64,000 nucleotides of DNA from Cellulomonas sp. Y8 (GTDB lineage: Bacteria > Actinomycetota > Actinomycetes > Actinomycetales > Cellulomonadaceae): contig NZ_CP041203.1 of the NCBI RefSeq assembly GCF_008033115.1, forward strand, positions 3,782,001 to 3,846,000. The letters run 5' to 3'. The translations under genes were made by a program, and so were the position numbers. The notes under the pieces were generated by a model. It was given only the letters and a program-made list of their open reading frames with translations, searched no databases and was not told the DNA's origin. Shown here piece by piece: positions 1 to 9,782 of this stretch; within the stretch, counting starts at the first letter, position 1, and each line of letters starts with the position of its first letter.

Positions 1-1
1 G

Positions 2-805
2 GTGACCGGCGCGGGGCCGCCCGGGGACGCGGCGCGGGCGGTGCGCGCCGGGCGGCCGGTGCGCGCCCGGCGGCCGGCGGGAGCACCGCGGCCCAGCGCC
101 GCGAGCGTCCGGCTCGGGCTGCTGTTCGGCCTCGGGTCGGTGTGCTTCGCCGTCGGGTCGCTGCCGCTGTACGCGGCGCGGGTCGCGCCCGCGGTGGCGG
201 CGTGGACGTTCGTGGTCGGGTCGGTGCTGTTCACCTCGGCGGCGGCGTTCCAGGTCGCGGGGACGCCGCGGGACGACCGCCTCGACCGCGCGGCGGCGCT
301 GGTGCAGCTGGTCGGCACGGTGTGCTTCAACGTCAGCACGTACGCGGCGACGCGGGACCTCGCGGCGCCGTCGGCCCGGCGCCTGGTGTGGGCGCCGGAC
401 GTGTACGGGTCGGTGTGCTTCCTCGTGGCGAGCGTCCTAGCTTGCGTGGCCGTGCGGCGAGCGGTGCGGCCGCGGGCGGTGCACGGCGTGCCGGGCTCCG
501 TGCCGGGCTCCGTGCCGGGCACCGCGACGGGCGAGCGGGGCGCGCCGGCGGCGCCGGGCGCGCGGGTCGCGTGGCGGCGCGGGTCCGTCGACTGGTGGGT
601 GGCGGCGCTGAACCTCGCCGGGTCGGTGGCGTTCGGCGCGGCGGCGGTCGCGGCGCGGTACGTCGCGGGCACCACCGAGGAGACGAACGTGGCGCTGGTG
701 AACGCCGGGACGTGCGCGGGGGCGGTGTGCTTCCTCGCCGGCGCGGCGCTGCTGCCGGTGGGGTCGGTCCGCGAGCGGTCGCGCGCCCGCGGCGCTGCTG
801 CGTAG
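2..805 (+). CDS. YrhK-domain-like multi-pass membrane protein (start may lie upstream of window)
   Basis: The frame opens with GTG at base 2 and encodes 267 residues, but it touches the window edge, so the true start may be further upstream. After a basic, Arg/Pro-rich N-terminus there are paired hydrophobic segments at about residues 35-58 and 62-85, two more around 90-155, and two near the C-terminus (about 195-255). The repeated pattern LGSVCF/AGSVAF/GSVCFLVAS resembles the two-helix YrhK domain; that assignment is by pattern only. No catalytic motif is visible, and the function is unknown. Its TAG stop shares bases with the 3' end of the convergent tRNA gene, so no terminator separates the two. 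Confidence 0.6.
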   Translation: MTGAGPPGDAARAVRAGRPVRARRPAGAPRPSAASVRLGLLFGLGSVCFAVGSLPLYAARVAPAVAAWTFVVGSVLFTSAAAFQVAGTPRDDRLDRAAALVQLVGTVCFNVSTYAATRDLAAPSARRLVWAPDVYGSVCFLVASVLACVAVRRAVRPRAVHGVPGSVPGSVPGTATGERGAPAAPGARVAWRRGSVDWWVAALNLAGSVAFGAAAVAARYVAGTTEETNVALVNAGTCAGAVCFLAGAALLPVGSVRERSRARGAAA

Positions 806-876
806 GCCAGGTGGGGCTTGAACCCACGACCGACGGATTATGAGTCCGCTGCTCTGACCGGCTGAGCTACTGGCCC
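803..876 (-). tRNA. tRNA with CAT anticodon (tRNA-Ile2 or elongator tRNA-Met)
   Basis: A 74-nt cloverleaf is readable on the minus strand: acceptor stem GGGCCAG/CTGGCCT (G1-U72 wobble), D arm TAGCTCAG...GAGC, anticodon loop CTCATAA with anticodon CAT at 840-842, T arm GTGGGTTCAAGCCCCAC, discriminator A at 803; CCA is not encoded. CTCATAA loops occur in elongator Met and in lysidine-modified Ile2. The acceptor pairs C4-G69 and C5-G68 are the pairs E. coli TilS uses to recognise tRNA-Ile2, so Ile2 is the likelier identity. The last three bases overlap the TAG stop of the convergent membrane protein gene. Confidence 0.93.
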
Positions 877-939
877 TCGTCGACCCCCGAGGCTACCAGC
901 GGGCCCCGAGCGCCCTGACCTGCGGGTCCCCGGGTCGCG

Positions 940-987
940 TTGACACCTCCGCGCGCCCCGCACTAGCGTCTGCGGAAACCGGTTGCG
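940..987 (+). promoter_or_regulatory. Promoter with LacI-family operator for the sugar ABC operon
   Basis: A perfect TTGACA (-35) is at 940-945 and TAGCGT (-10) at 964-969, spaced 18 bp. Directly downstream, at 974-987, is GAAACCGGTTGCGA, whose AACCGGTT core (977-984) is the central-CG palindrome typical of LacI-family operators. It covers the expected start site, so bound repressor would block transcription. A LacI-family gene lies at the end of this operon. No similar site was seen in front of that regulator gene. Confidence 0.72.
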
Positions 988-1015
988 AAACACCGATCTA
1001 GCAAGGGAGCTAGCC

Positions 1016-2329
1016 ATGTTCAGCACACCTCGGTGGTCCCGGGGCCTCACGGCGGCCGCGGTCCTCGGCACCGCGGGCCTGGCCCTGACCGCCTGCGCGC
1101 CGTCGGCGCCCGCCCCGTCGGGCGCGGGCTCCGGCGCGTCCGGCGACGCCACCAGCATCACCGTCGGCATGGAGGCCGGGTCCCCGCACGAGGCCTTCTA
1201 CCGGGAGCTGGCGGCGGAGTTCACGGAGGAGACCGGCATCGACGTCGAGATCCTCGGCGTCCCGCACGACACCATGCACCAGCAGTTCCTCTCGGACGCG
1301 ATCGCCGGCGGCGGCGCCTACGACGTCCTGACCGTCGACCAGCCGTGGATCGCCGAGTTCGCCGAGAACGGGTACCTGTCCCCGCTGGGAGACCGGCTCG
1401 AGGACGCGGACCGCGACGACTTCGTCGAGCACACGCTGGACACGGTGAGCTACGACGGCGAGCTCTACGGCCTGCCGTTCCTCGTGCACAACCTGGTCAC
1501 GTACTACCGCCCGAGCCTGCTCGAGGCCGCCGGGCTCGACGGCCCGCCGACGACGTGGGAGGAGTACCGGGCGGCCGCGGCCGCGACGACGGATCCCGCC
1601 GCGGGCGTCTACGGGACGATGGTGCCGGGCAACCGGGACGGCGAGGTCGCGACCCGGTTCGAGAGCTACGTCCAGCAGACCGGCGGCGACATCGTCGACG
1701 AGGACGGCGCGCCCACCATCGACACCCCGGAGGCGCGCGACGCCTTCGACCTCATGACCGGGATCCAGTTCGAGGACCAGTCGAGCCCGCAGGGGCTGCA
1801 CGACCTGTCCGCGATGCAGGGCCAGTTCCTCGAGGGCAAGGTCGCCATGATCTCCATCTGGCCGTACCTCTGGGCGCAGGCCTCCGACCCGGCGCAGTCG
1901 AAGATCGCCGACGACGTCGCGGTGGCCCTCAACCCGGGCGACCCGGACCAGGTCAGCACGACGTTCTCCTGGGGCTTCGGCGTCTCGGCGTCCTCGGACG
2001 CGCAGGACGCCGCGTGGCAGTGGGTGAGCTGGGCGACCAGCAGCGACGTCCTGGCGCGCAAGGCGATCGAGCAGCTGTCCCCGGCGCCCCGCACGTCGTC
2101 GATGGAGACGCTCGCCGCGTCCGACGAGCTGTCGCAGGCCGACCGCGACGCGCTGGCGGTGTTCTCCGAGTCCGTCGAGGCGAGCACCACGATGCCGATG
2201 ACCCCGGCGTACGCGCAGTACCAGACGGCGATCGCGGAGGCCGTGTCCGCCGTCATGTCGCAGCAGCAGACGCCCGACGAGGCCCTCGCCGCGGCGCAGT
2301 CCGAGATGGAGCGGGCAGCTGGCCGCTGA
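1016..2329 (+). CDS. Sugar ABC transporter substrate-binding lipoprotein
   Basis: This is a 437-residue extracellular solute-binding protein (family 1, MalE/MsmE-like), predicted to capture an oligosaccharide outside the membrane for the two permeases downstream. The N-terminus has basic residues, a hydrophobic stretch and the lipobox LTAC, so the protein should be lipid-anchored at Cys 22 or so. The mature part shows family features such as 'DVLTVDQPWIAEFAENGYL' and 'EGKVAMISIWPYLWAQ'. ATG 1016 follows AAGGGAG with proper spacing; an upstream in-frame start would delay the signal peptide. First gene of the LacI-controlled operon. The substrate cannot be read from sequence. Confidence 0.93.
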   Translation: MFSTPRWSRGLTAAAVLGTAGLALTACAPSAPAPSGAGSGASGDATSITVGMEAGSPHEAFYRELAAEFTEETGIDVEILGVPHDTMHQQFLSDAIAGGGAYDVLTVDQPWIAEFAENGYLSPLGDRLEDADRDDFVEHTLDTVSYDGELYGLPFLVHNLVTYYRPSLLEAAGLDGPPTTWEEYRAAAAATTDPAAGVYGTMVPGNRDGEVATRFESYVQQTGGDIVDEDGAPTIDTPEARDAFDLMTGIQFEDQSSPQGLHDLSAMQGQFLEGKVAMISIWPYLWAQASDPAQSKIADDVAVALNPGDPDQVSTTFSWGFGVSASSDAQDAAWQWVSWATSSDVLARKAIEQLSPAPRTSSMETLAASDELSQADRDALAVFSESVEASTTMPMTPAYAQYQTAIAEAVSAVMSQQQTPDEALAAAQSEMERAAGR

Positions 2330-2387
2330 CCTGCGTGGTGGCGGCCGGCCGGGGACGCCCGCCCGCCACCACGCACCGGCCGGCCCC

Positions 2388-3317
2388 GTGGTCGCCGACC
2401 CCGGGACGCCCGGGCGCCGCGCCACGGTCCGCAGGGGCGGCCTGCTCGCCGGGCGCCGGCGCGCCGGCGTGCTGCTGACCCTCCCCGCCCTGCTCGCGCT
2501 CGCCGCGACCGCGCTGTACCCGCTGCTGTGGACCGTGTCCCTCAGCCTGCAGGAGTTCAGCGTGGCGGTCGGTGGGCCCGCGCCCTCGTTCGCGGGGCTC
2601 GACAACTACGCCCGGGTGCTCGGCTCGCCGGCCTTCTGGACGGCGCTCACGCAGACGCTGGGCTACGTCGTCACCACGCTCGTCGTCGAGCTGGCGATCG
2701 GCATCCCGATCGCCCTGCTCCTGCAACGCGAGACGCGCGGCCGCAAGGTGCTGCGCCTCGTGCTGGCCCTGCCGCTGATGATCGCGCCCGTCGTGGCGTC
2801 GATGGCGTGGAAGTTCCTGTTCTCGCCGGGCTACGGCCTGGTCAACGAGGGGCTCGCGCTCGTCGGGATCACCGGGCCCGCCTGGTTCGCCGACCCGTGG
2901 TTCGCGCGGACGACGATCCTGGTCACCAACGCCTGGCTCGCGGTGCCGTTCGTCGTGCTGGTGCTCCTCGCGGGCCTGGCCAACATCCCCGGCGAGCTCA
3001 AGGAGGCCGCCCGGACGGACGGCGCCTCGCCGTGGCAGACCTTCTGGCGGATCACGCTGCCGCTGCTGCGGCCCTCGATCCTCATCATCCTCGTGATCCG
3101 GCTCGCCGACGCCTTCCGGGTGTTCGACGCGGTGTACGTGATGACGGGCGGCGGTCCGGGCTCGTCGACGGAGGTGCTGAGCACCTTCCTGTACCGGCAG
3201 ATGTTCACCGCCACCGACTTCGGCGGCGGGGCGGCCACATCGGTGCTGTTCGTGATCGTCATCGGCGTCACCGCCGGTGCGGTCTTCCTCTGGCTGCGCC
3301 CGCGAGGTGAGCGATGA
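2388..3317 (+). CDS. Sugar ABC transporter permease (MalF-type)
   Basis: 309-residue inner-membrane subunit with six predicted transmembrane helices. The ABC-permease EAA loop is clear near residue 205 (EAARTDGASPWQTFWRITLP), the cytoplasmic contact for the ATPase. It starts at GTG 2388, 58 nt after the binding protein, and its stop overlaps the next permease start by 4 nt (ATGA at 3314-3317), indicating translational coupling. It forms the heterodimeric channel with the following gene. No Shine-Dalgarno sequence is obvious, so the start is less sure than the gene itself. Confidence 0.93.
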   Translation: MVADPGTPGRRATVRRGGLLAGRRRAGVLLTLPALLALAATALYPLLWTVSLSLQEFSVAVGGPAPSFAGLDNYARVLGSPAFWTALTQTLGYVVTTLVVELAIGIPIALLLQRETRGRKVLRLVLALPLMIAPVVASMAWKFLFSPGYGLVNEGLALVGITGPAWFADPWFARTTILVTNAWLAVPFVVLVLLAGLANIPGELKEAARTDGASPWQTFWRITLPLLRPSILIILVIRLADAFRVFDAVYVMTGGGPGSSTEVLSTFLYRQMFTATDFGGGAATSVLFVIVIGVTAGAVFLWLRPRGER

Positions 3318-4180
3318 CCACCCTGACCCTGCCCGCCCGCGGGCCGCGGACCACCCGGCGGGTCGCCCGCGGCACCGCCACCGGGCTCGTCGCCGCGGCC
3401 GCGTCGTTCCTGTTCCTGCTGCCCGTCGTCTGGGTGGTCGCGACGTCGCTGAAGCCGGACGTCGAGATCTTCGCGATCCCGCCCACCGTGCTGCCGGAGT
3501 CCCCGACCACGACGCACTTCGCGTCGGTCCTCGGGAACGAGACCGTCCTGCAGTTCTTCCGGAACAGCCTGCTCGCGGCGGGCGGGGCGACGGCCGTCGG
3601 GCTGCTGCTCGGGGTGCCCGCCGCCTTCGGCTTCGCGAAGTTCCGCTACCGGTTCTCCGGCGTCCTGCTGGGGTCGGTGCTGGTCACCCGGATGTTCCCG
3701 CCCGTGGCGCTGGCGCTGCCGTTCTTCCTGCAGTTCCGCCAGCTCGGGCTGATCGACAGCCCGCTCGGCCTGGCGATCGCGTACCTGCCGATCGTGCTGC
3801 CGCTGATCATCTGGATGCTCGAGGGCTTCTTCCGCGAGCTCCCCGAGGAGCTGCTGGAGGCGGCGCGGCTGGACGGCGCCGGCACCCTCGGCACCATCGG
3901 GCGGATCGTGCTGCCGATCTCGACCCCCGCCGTCGCGGTCGCGGCCCTGTTCGGGTTCCTCGCGGCGTGGAACGAGCTCGTCATCGCCCTGTCGCTCACC
4001 CGGACCCCCGCCGCGCAGACCATGCCGGTCGGCATCTCCGGGTACATCACCCAGTTCCAGACGCTGTGGGGCGACATGACCGCGGCCGCGGTCGTCTACC
4101 TGCTGCCCGTCCTCGTCCTGACGCTGCTGTGCCAGCGGGGCATCATCTCCGGCCTCACCGCGGGCGCCACCAAGGGCTGA
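3314..4180 (+). CDS. Sugar ABC transporter permease (MalG-type)
   Basis: 288-residue second permease with six predicted helices and an EAA loop near residue 185 ([20 protein letters not shown]). The ATG overlaps the previous stop. Together the two permeases and the lipoprotein make a carbohydrate-uptake importer of the CUT1 type. No ATP-binding subunit is encoded here or anywhere nearby; in actinobacteria such importers commonly share a distant MsmK/MsiK-type ATPase, which I infer here. Confidence 0.94.
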   Translation: MTTLTLPARGPRTTRRVARGTATGLVAAAASFLFLLPVVWVVATSLKPDVEIFAIPPTVLPESPTTTHFASVLGNETVLQFFRNSLLAAGGATAVGLLLGVPAAFGFAKFRYRFSGVLLGSVLVTRMFPPVALALPFFLQFRQLGLIDSPLGLAIAYLPIVLPLIIWMLEGFFRELPEELLEAARLDGAGTLGTIGRIVLPISTPAVAVAALFGFLAAWNELVIALSLTRTPAAQTMPVGISGYITQFQTLWGDMTAAAVVYLLPVLVLTLLCQRGIISGLTAGATKG

Positions 4181-4266
4181 GCCGCCCGCCCGCCGCACGC
4201 ACCCTCCCGCACCGCCCCCCGACGGCGCGCCCCCGAGCGCGCCCCGAGCACCACCAGGAGCACCCC

Positions 4267-6588
4267 GTGATCGAGATCCGCACCTCCGGCCCCGACGGCG
4301 CCCACGGCGTCGAGCTCTGGTCCGCCCCGGACGCCGGCGCCGAGCGCCTGCTCGCGAGCCCCGCGCCCGCCGTCGTCGAGGTCCACACCGGCGACCCGGC
4401 CGACTGGCGGGGGGAGCGCGTGCCCGCGCCCTACGCCGAGGTCGTCCGCGACGGCGACGCCCTGCTCGCCACCGCCCGGGCCCGGACCGCCGCCGGCGAG
4501 GTCGTGGTCGTGGACCGCTGGGCGCCCGAGGGCGACGGCGTCCGCGTCGACCGCCGGGTGCGGGTGCCCGCTCCGGTGCCCGGGACCGCGGTGCGCGCCG
4601 TCCTCGACCTCGACGTGGTCGGTACCGGGTTCGACGAGCGGGCCCAGGTGTTCGCGCCGCCCGCGCTGTACGACCTGAACGACGTCGACGGCGACGGCGT
4701 CGAGGACTACCTCGACACCCGCGAGCTCGTGTTCCGGGACGACCGGCTCACCGGCCTCGCCGTTCTCGCGTACGCCCCGGGCCGGGGGCTCGGGGTCTGG
4801 CTGTCCCGCCAGGACGTCCCGGCGCACGACGACGCCCCGGACCGCGCCCGCGGTCAGCAGGCCTTCGCTCAGCGCACGGACATCGGCTCGCTCGGCCTGC
4901 TGGACCGGCCCGGCGGCTGGTCGCTGTCGGCGGCGTACCCCTTCGTGGAGCGGGCGCGCTCGCACGCGCTGACGGCCCGGGACCGGGAGCCGTGGGGCGC
5001 GTTCTGGCCCGTCGACGACGCCACCGACCTCACCGTGTCCTACGGCGTCGGCGTGGTGCGCGGCGCGACGGCGACCGACGCGCTGTGGCACCTCTGGGGT
5101 GCCCGGGTGGCGCACCTGCGGCCGAGGCGCGTCGAGCTGCCGGTGCCCGTCGAGGACCTCACCGCCCTGCGCCTCGACGCGCTGCTGCCGTACTACCGGG
5201 AGAACGCCACGACGGCGGGGTTCGTGACGAACTGCCACCCGCAGGACGGGCGCCAGCTCGGCGACGTGCTGCAGTACGGCTTCACGGGGCAGACCGTGCT
5301 CAACGCCCTGCACGTGCTGAACCACGCCCCCCAGATCGCGGACCCGGCGGCGCGCGACAAGGCGCTGCGGGCGGTCGAGAGCTTCGTCCGGCGGGCCGGT
5401 GGCTCGCCGCTGGGCCTGGTGCACACGCTCTACGACTTCGACTCCGAGCGGGACGCGAGCTGGTGGAGCGGGCTGCTGCTGCCGCTGGCGTACGCGGAGG
5501 AGGGTGCCGACCTGCGGGACCTCATGGGCCCGGTGCTGGAGCACATGGCCTACGCGGTGGACGCGCTGTCGGGCGCGCCGGACGGCACGTACCTGCGGTG
5601 CGTCGCCGAGGAGCACCACGCCCTGCTCCGCGCCTACGCCGCGGAGCGCGAACGCGGCACGGTGCACGAGGAGTGGCTCGCGGTCGCGCGGTCCTTCGGG
5701 GAGTTCCTGCTCGGGGCGCAGGAGGAGGACGGGTCCTGGCGCCGCGCCTACGCCTTCGACGGGTCGGCGCTCGTCGAGCCGCGCGCGTGGTTCGGCCGGG
5801 CGGAGCTCAACCAGAAGTCGTCGACCGCGACCGCGGTGCCGTTCCTCCACGAGCTCTTCCAGGCGACCGGCGACCCGCGCTGGCGGGACGCCGCGGTGCG
5901 CGCGGCCGGGTTCGTCGCCGAGCACTTCGTCCGGGGGCTCAAGTTCAACGGCGGCATCCACGACTCGATCTACGCCCGGGCCCAGCTCGTCGACTCCGAG
6001 AGCATCCTGTTCTCGCTGCGGGCCTGCCTCGCCGCCGCCGAGCTCACCGGCGACGACGACCTGCGCGCGGCCGCGGTGGACGCGGCGCGCGTGCTGGCCA
6101 CCTGGGTCTACCTCTGGGACGTGCCGCTGCCGCCCGGGAGCACGATGGCCGGGTACGGGTTCCGCAGCACCGGCTGGAGCGCCTGCGACACCGCGGGCGC
6201 CGGCTACATCCACCCGTACGAGCTGCACGCCGTGCCCGACCTGTTCGAGGCCGCCCTGATCGGCGACGACGACGTGCTCGCCGAGGTCGCGGACCTGGTG
6301 CTGCACGGCTCGAACGAGACCGTCGCCACCCCCGGGCGCGACTGGGGGTACGCCCGGCCCGGGCTCCAGGAGGAGGGGCTGCTGGTCAGCTGGTGGCTGA
6401 TCGACGACCCGATGTTCGTGGACACCGGCTTCGGCGGTCGCGGCAAGGGCGAGGGCAACAAGACCTGCCTGCCGTGGATCTCGGCCGTCGGCATCGACGC
6501 CACCGACGAGGTCCTGCGGCGCTTCGGCACCACCGACCTGCGGACGTGCTGGCAGGACCGCCGTCGCGCCGCCGTCGCGTCCCGCTAG
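4267..6588 (+). CDS. Large cytosolic protein with (alpha/alpha)6-barrel glycosidase-like features, unknown function
   Basis: 773 residues from GTG 4267, preceded by AGGAG at 4256-4260. There is no signal peptide, so it probably acts in the cytosol on what the importer brings in. The N-terminal third is beta-rich; near residue 139 the segment [12 protein letters not shown] looks like an EF-hand/dockerin-type Ca loop. The C-terminal two-thirds is helical, with repeated Trp/Gly-rich turns such as [20 protein letters not shown] and [19 protein letters not shown], which recall six-hairpin glycosidases or lyases. I cannot assign a GH family. Operon position between the importer and its LacI regulator argues for glycan degradation. 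The catalytic acids are not identified. Confidence 0.8.
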   Translation: MIEIRTSGPDGAHGVELWSAPDAGAERLLASPAPAVVEVHTGDPADWRGERVPAPYAEVVRDGDALLATARARTAAGEVVVVDRWAPEGDGVRVDRRVRVPAPVPGTAVRAVLDLDVVGTGFDERAQVFAPPALYDLNDVDGDGVEDYLDTRELVFRDDRLTGLAVLAYAPGRGLGVWLSRQDVPAHDDAPDRARGQQAFAQRTDIGSLGLLDRPGGWSLSAAYPFVERARSHALTARDREPWGAFWPVDDATDLTVSYGVGVVRGATATDALWHLWGARVAHLRPRRVELPVPVEDLTALRLDALLPYYRENATTAGFVTNCHPQDGRQLGDVLQYGFTGQTVLNALHVLNHAPQIADPAARDKALRAVESFVRRAGGSPLGLVHTLYDFDSERDASWWSGLLLPLAYAEEGADLRDLMGPVLEHMAYAVDALSGAPDGTYLRCVAEEHHALLRAYAAERERGTVHEEWLAVARSFGEFLLGAQEEDGSWRRAYAFDGSALVEPRAWFGRAELNQKSSTATAVPFLHELFQATGDPRWRDAAVRAAGFVAEHFVRGLKFNGGIHDSIYARAQLVDSESILFSLRACLAAAELTGDDDLRAAAVDAARVLATWVYLWDVPLPPGSTMAGYGFRSTGWSACDTAGAGYIHPYELHAVPDLFEAALIGDDDVLAEVADLVLHGSNETVATPGRDWGYARPGLQEEGLLVSWWLIDDPMFVDTGFGGRGKGEGNKTCLPWISAVGIDATDEVLRRFGTTDLRTCWQDRRRAAVASR

Positions 6589-6681
6589 GGTCGGCGGACA
6601 CAGGTGGTGGACGTCACGACCGCCCCGCCCGGGTCGACCGGGCGGGGCGGCGACGCCGGGGACGACGGGAGCGCGCGGGCG

Positions 6682-7731
6682 ATGGGTCGGGAGAGCGGCG
6701 ACGTCGTGCAGCAGCGCCCGGCCGCCCGCGCCACGCTCGCGGACGTCGCGCGGCGTGCCGGGGTGTCGAAGGGCACCGCGTCCAAGGCGCTCAACGGGCG
6801 CGGCGAGATCCGGCCCGAGACGCGTCAGCGCGTGCTGGAGGCGGCCGACGCGCTGTCGTTCACGCCGTCGGTGCTCGCCCAGAACCTCGCCAACGGCCGC
6901 ACCGGCACCGTCGGGGTCCTGACCAACGACCTCGAGGGCCGGTTCGTCATCCCGATCCTCATGGGCGCGGAGGACGCGCTCGGGGCCGGCCGCATCTCGG
7001 TGATCCTCACCGACGCGCGCGGGGACGCCATCCGCGAGCAGCAGCAGCTGCGCACCCTGCTCGAGCGGCAGATCGACGGGCTGATCGTCGTCGGCGGCCC
7101 GCGCACGGACCCGCGCCCCTCGCTCGGGCAGGACCTCCCGGTGCCGGTGGTCTACGCCTACGCACCCTCCGAGGACCCGCAGGACCTGTCGCTGGCCGCC
7201 GACAACGTCCAGGCCGGCCGCATCGCCGCCGAGCACCTCTGGGACCTCGGCCGCCGCCGGATCGCCTACGTCGGCGGCGATCCCACGTACGCCGCGTCCC
7301 GGGAGCGCGAGGCGGGCGCGGCGGCAGCGCTCGCGGAGCACGGCGCGACCCTGCTCGGCACGGGCTCCGGCTCCGGGAACTGGAGCGAGCGCTGGGGCCG
7401 CGCGGCGACCACGCGCCTGCTCTCGCAGCACCCCGACCTGGACGCGGTCGTCGCCGCGTCGGACCAGCTCGCGCGCGCCGCGCTCGACATCCTGCGGGAC
7501 CACGGCCGCCGGGTGCCGGAGGACGTGGCGGTGGTGGGCCACGACAACTGGTCGCTCGTCGTGACCAACACCCGGCCGGAGCTGACCAGCGTCGACACCC
7601 GGCTCGAGCTCCTCGGGCGGACCGCCGCCAGCCGGCTGTTCGCCGCGCTCTCGGGGGACGAGCTGGGGGCCGGGGTGGAGCTGCTGCCGGTCGAGCTCGC
7701 GGTGCGCGGCTCGACCGTCGCGGACGGCTGA
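6682..7731 (+). CDS. LacI-family transcriptional regulator
   Basis: 349 residues from ATG 6682 (GGGAG at 6667-6671); an in-frame GTG at 6604 would add 26 residues but has no convincing ribosome site and would put the helix-turn-helix unusually far in. The HTH and hinge helix are clear ([20 protein letters not shown], about residues 19-38), followed by a periplasmic-binding-protein-like sensor domain with LacI motifs ('GLIVVGGP', '[21 protein letters not shown]', '[20 protein letters not shown]'). Last gene of the importer operon; it most likely represses the promoter at 940-987 until a sugar ligand is bound. Confidence 0.92.
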   Translation: MGRESGDVVQQRPAARATLADVARRAGVSKGTASKALNGRGEIRPETRQRVLEAADALSFTPSVLAQNLANGRTGTVGVLTNDLEGRFVIPILMGAEDALGAGRISVILTDARGDAIREQQQLRTLLERQIDGLIVVGGPRTDPRPSLGQDLPVPVVYAYAPSEDPQDLSLAADNVQAGRIAAEHLWDLGRRRIAYVGGDPTYAASREREAGAAAALAEHGATLLGTGSGSGNWSERWGRAATTRLLSQHPDLDAVVAASDQLARAALDILRDHGRRVPEDVAVVGHDNWSLVVTNTRPELTSVDTRLELLGRTAASRLFAALSGDELGAGVELLPVELAVRGSTVADG

Positions 7732-7799
7732 GCCGCGGCGGTACGGGCGCCGGTGGGTCCGGGGTCCGGTCGCCCGGGATCCGGCTACGGTGGGTCACC

Positions 7800-8315
7800 G
7801 TGCCGCTCTTCTCCCGCCGCCACGCCCTGCCCGACGACGTGCGCCGCGCCCTCGACCTCCCGGCGGGCGACCGGGTGCTCGCCGTCGCCGCGTCGGGCGA
7901 CCGGTGGCTCGCCGCCACCCGGCAGGCGCTCTACGTCGCCGGCGGGCCTGCCGACGCGCCGGTGCGCCGGCACCCGTGGTCGGACGTCGACCGGGCATCG
8001 TTCGCGCCCGAGCCGCCCGCCATCACCGTGCACTGGGTGACCGGTTCGGTCGAGGTGCTGCCGCTGGACCCGCCCGTGCCGGTCGCGTTCGCGCAGACCC
8101 TGCGGGAGCGGGTGCAGTCCTCGGTCGTGCACGTCGAGACCGTCACCGTGCCGGGCGCCGGGCCGGTCCGGGTCGCGCTGCGCCGCGGGGACGGCGGGGA
8201 GCTGTTCACGCAGGTCATCGGCACGGGGCGCGTCGACCTCGCCGACCCGGGCGTGGCCGCACTGCTCGACGCCGCGGAGGCCCGGGTGCGCGCGGCGGCC
8301 GGCCTGCGCGCGTGA
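7800..8315 (+). CDS. Conserved hypothetical actinobacterial protein
   Basis: 171 residues from GTG 7800. It begins with [17 protein letters not shown] and continues as an all-beta fold with a motif like [20 protein letters not shown], ending in a short helix ([16 protein letters not shown]). No signal peptide, membrane segment or catalytic motif is seen. Similar short proteins occur upstream of the tRNA-Asn gene in related actinobacteria to my memory, but function is unknown. It stands alone, and the hairpin at 8353-8372 probably ends its transcript. Confidence 0.78.
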   Translation: MPLFSRRHALPDDVRRALDLPAGDRVLAVAASGDRWLAATRQALYVAGGPADAPVRRHPWSDVDRASFAPEPPAITVHWVTGSVEVLPLDPPVPVAFAQTLRERVQSSVVHVETVTVPGAGPVRVALRRGDGGELFTQVIGTGRVDLADPGVAALLDAAEARVRAAAGLRA

Positions 8316-8352
8316 TCCCGGCGGTGACCGGGACCACGCGGGACGTGTCAGG

Positions 8353-8372
8353 AGCAGCCCCGGAGGGCTGCT
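8353..8372 (+). terminator. Hairpin between hypothetical gene and tRNA-Asn
   Basis: Perfect 8-bp stem AGCAGCCC/GGGCTGCT with loop CGGA, followed by AGAGTTCTT. It lies 37 nt after the upstream stop codon and 18 nt before the tRNA, so it could be a weak intrinsic terminator or a processing stem. Confidence 0.5.
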
Positions 8373-8390
8373 AGAGTTCTTCCCGCACGA

Positions 8391-8463
<73 letters not shown>

Positions 8464-8471
8464 CAACCACG

Positions 8472-8508
8472 ACGGCCCGCCCCCTGCATCGCGCAGGAGG
8501 TGGGCCGT
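8472..8508 (+). terminator. Terminator after tRNA-Asn
   Basis: ACGGCCC...GGGCCGT arms (8472-8478, 8502-8508) with a second inner stem CCTGC/GCAGG and loop ATCGC, followed by TCG. It sits 8 nt after the tRNA and can also stop the convergent GAF gene's antisense transcription. Confidence 0.65.
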
Positions 8509-8553
8509 TCGCGTGCCCGGGGTGCGGGTGCGCACCAGGGCCGGGCGATGTCG

Positions 8554-8979
8554 TCACGTGCCCTGCTCGCGCAGCGTCGTCGCCAGCTCCTGGACGTACA
8601 GGTCGATCCGGATGACCTCGTCGCGCGTCCACGCGGCGGGCAGACGGCTGTAGGCGTTCAGCGCGACGGTGGTGACCTCGTCGACGTATCCCGGCAGTGC
8701 GACGAAGGAGCGGTAGCCGTGGACCCGTGCGCGCCGGTTCCACCGGGGCCAGCGCCTGTCGACGTCGAGATCGTCCACGACCACGCTGCTCAGCTGTCGG
8801 ATCGCCTCGAGGCAGGGGCCGGCCCCGTCGTCCACCTCGAGCTGGTCGCACGCCGCGGCGGCGGGATCGCTGCTCGCGACCTGGTCGAACCGGTCGCCGG
8901 TGCGCAGGATGACGCTGCAGGCGGGGACCCCGGTCCGTGAGGGTGCCGCAACGGCGAACGCGTCGAGGATCTCGTGCAC
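8554..8979 (-). CDS. Small GAF-domain sensor protein
   Basis: Reading from GTG 8979 gives 141 residues that fit a single GAF domain of the kind found in front of ANTAR or PP2C domains: 'CSVILRTGDRFDQVASSDPA', 'LEVDDGAGPCLEAIR', 'DRRWPRWNRRARVHGYRSF'. The frame stays open to a GTG at 9216, but the extra 79 residues are Arg/Pro-rich and not domain-like, and would run into the divergent promoter, so I prefer the short form. No output domain is attached. The neighbouring ATPase and ANTAR genes carry domains that usually partner GAF sensors. Confidence 0.65.
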   Translation of the reverse strand: MHEILDAFAVAAPSRTGVPACSVILRTGDRFDQVASSDPAAAACDQLEVDDGAGPCLEAIRQLSSVVVDDLDVDRRWPRWNRRARVHGYRSFVALPGYVDEVTTVALNAYSRLPAAWTRDEVIRIDLYVQELATTLREQGT

Positions 8980-9228
8980 GATCTCACCGGCTCTCGGGCG
9001 CGACCCGCGCCACGGCCGGCGAGGGAACGCCCCGGTGGGCGCCTGGTCGACTCCGACCTCGCCAGTGTGGCACGGACCGGGCCGAGAACCGATGGCCGCG
9101 CGACAGGACGGATCGAACCGGGCGTGCGATGCTGGAGCTGTACCGTCGCCAGCCTCGACGACTCCCGGCGGTCGCGCCTCGGTCCGGATCGGGCATCGCA
9201 GCGCGCGCCGGGACACAAGGGGTCACCG

Positions 9229-9705
9229 TTGAGCAGCGACGCATACGAGGTGCACGTCCTGCTGCAGGACCTCGACGGCGGACGCCCGCGGTGGTGGCGC
9301 GAGCGTTCCGGGGCCGGGCCGCCGAGGACGGTCCTGGAGCTGCACGTCCCCCCGCGCCGCGGTGCGGTGTGGATCGCCCGGCACTGGGCGAGCGACCGAG
9401 CCCGCGAGTCGGGGGTCCCCGACGGGTCCCTGCCCGACATCGAGCTGCTGACGAGCGAGCTCGTCGCCAACGCGATCGTCCACGGGACCGGGGGCGAGGT
9501 CGAGGTGCGGTTCAGCGTCGACGGCGACTGCGTCCGGGTCGAGGTCTCGGACACCAGCGCCGGCCGGCCGCGGGTCCGGCCCCCGGACCCGGGCACGCCC
9601 GGTGGGCAGGGGCTGCGGCTGGTGTCGATGCTCGCGACCGAGTGGGGCCACGGCCGCCGCACCGGCCGGACCGGCAACACCGTGTGGTTCACCATCTCGA
9701 TCTGA
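9229..9705 (+). CDS. Anti-sigma/RsbW-like histidine-kinase-type ATPase
   Basis: 158 residues from a TTG start with AAGGGG seven bases upstream. The C-terminal 100 residues form an HATPase_c fold: N box 'ELLTSELVANAIVHG', G1 box 'VEVSDTSAGRPRVRPP', G2 'GGQGLRLVSMLATEWG', and the closing 'GNTVWFTISI'. Such stand-alone ATPases act as serine/threonine anti-sigma or regulatory kinases in actinobacteria. No DHp domain is present. It is transcribed divergently from the GAF gene. No sigma factor or anti-anti-sigma gene lies nearby. Confidence 0.82.
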   Translation: MSSDAYEVHVLLQDLDGGRPRWWRERSGAGPPRTVLELHVPPRRGAVWIARHWASDRARESGVPDGSLPDIELLTSELVANAIVHGTGGEVEVRFSVDGDCVRVEVSDTSAGRPRVRPPDPGTPGGQGLRLVSMLATEWGHGRRTGRTGNTVWFTISI

Positions 9706-9782
9706 CCGCCCGACGGTCGGGCGGGCGAGACGCTCAGCCGCCGGCGGCACCGACGTCCACCGCGACCGACGGGTCCGCTGCC

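Noticed and set aside
4096..7542. Very long open frame on the minus strand opposite the sugar operon (1148 codons)
   Set aside because: It is the antisense shadow of three well-supported plus-strand genes; its translation is Arg/Gly/Val/Leu-rich without any domain, as expected in very GC-rich DNA.
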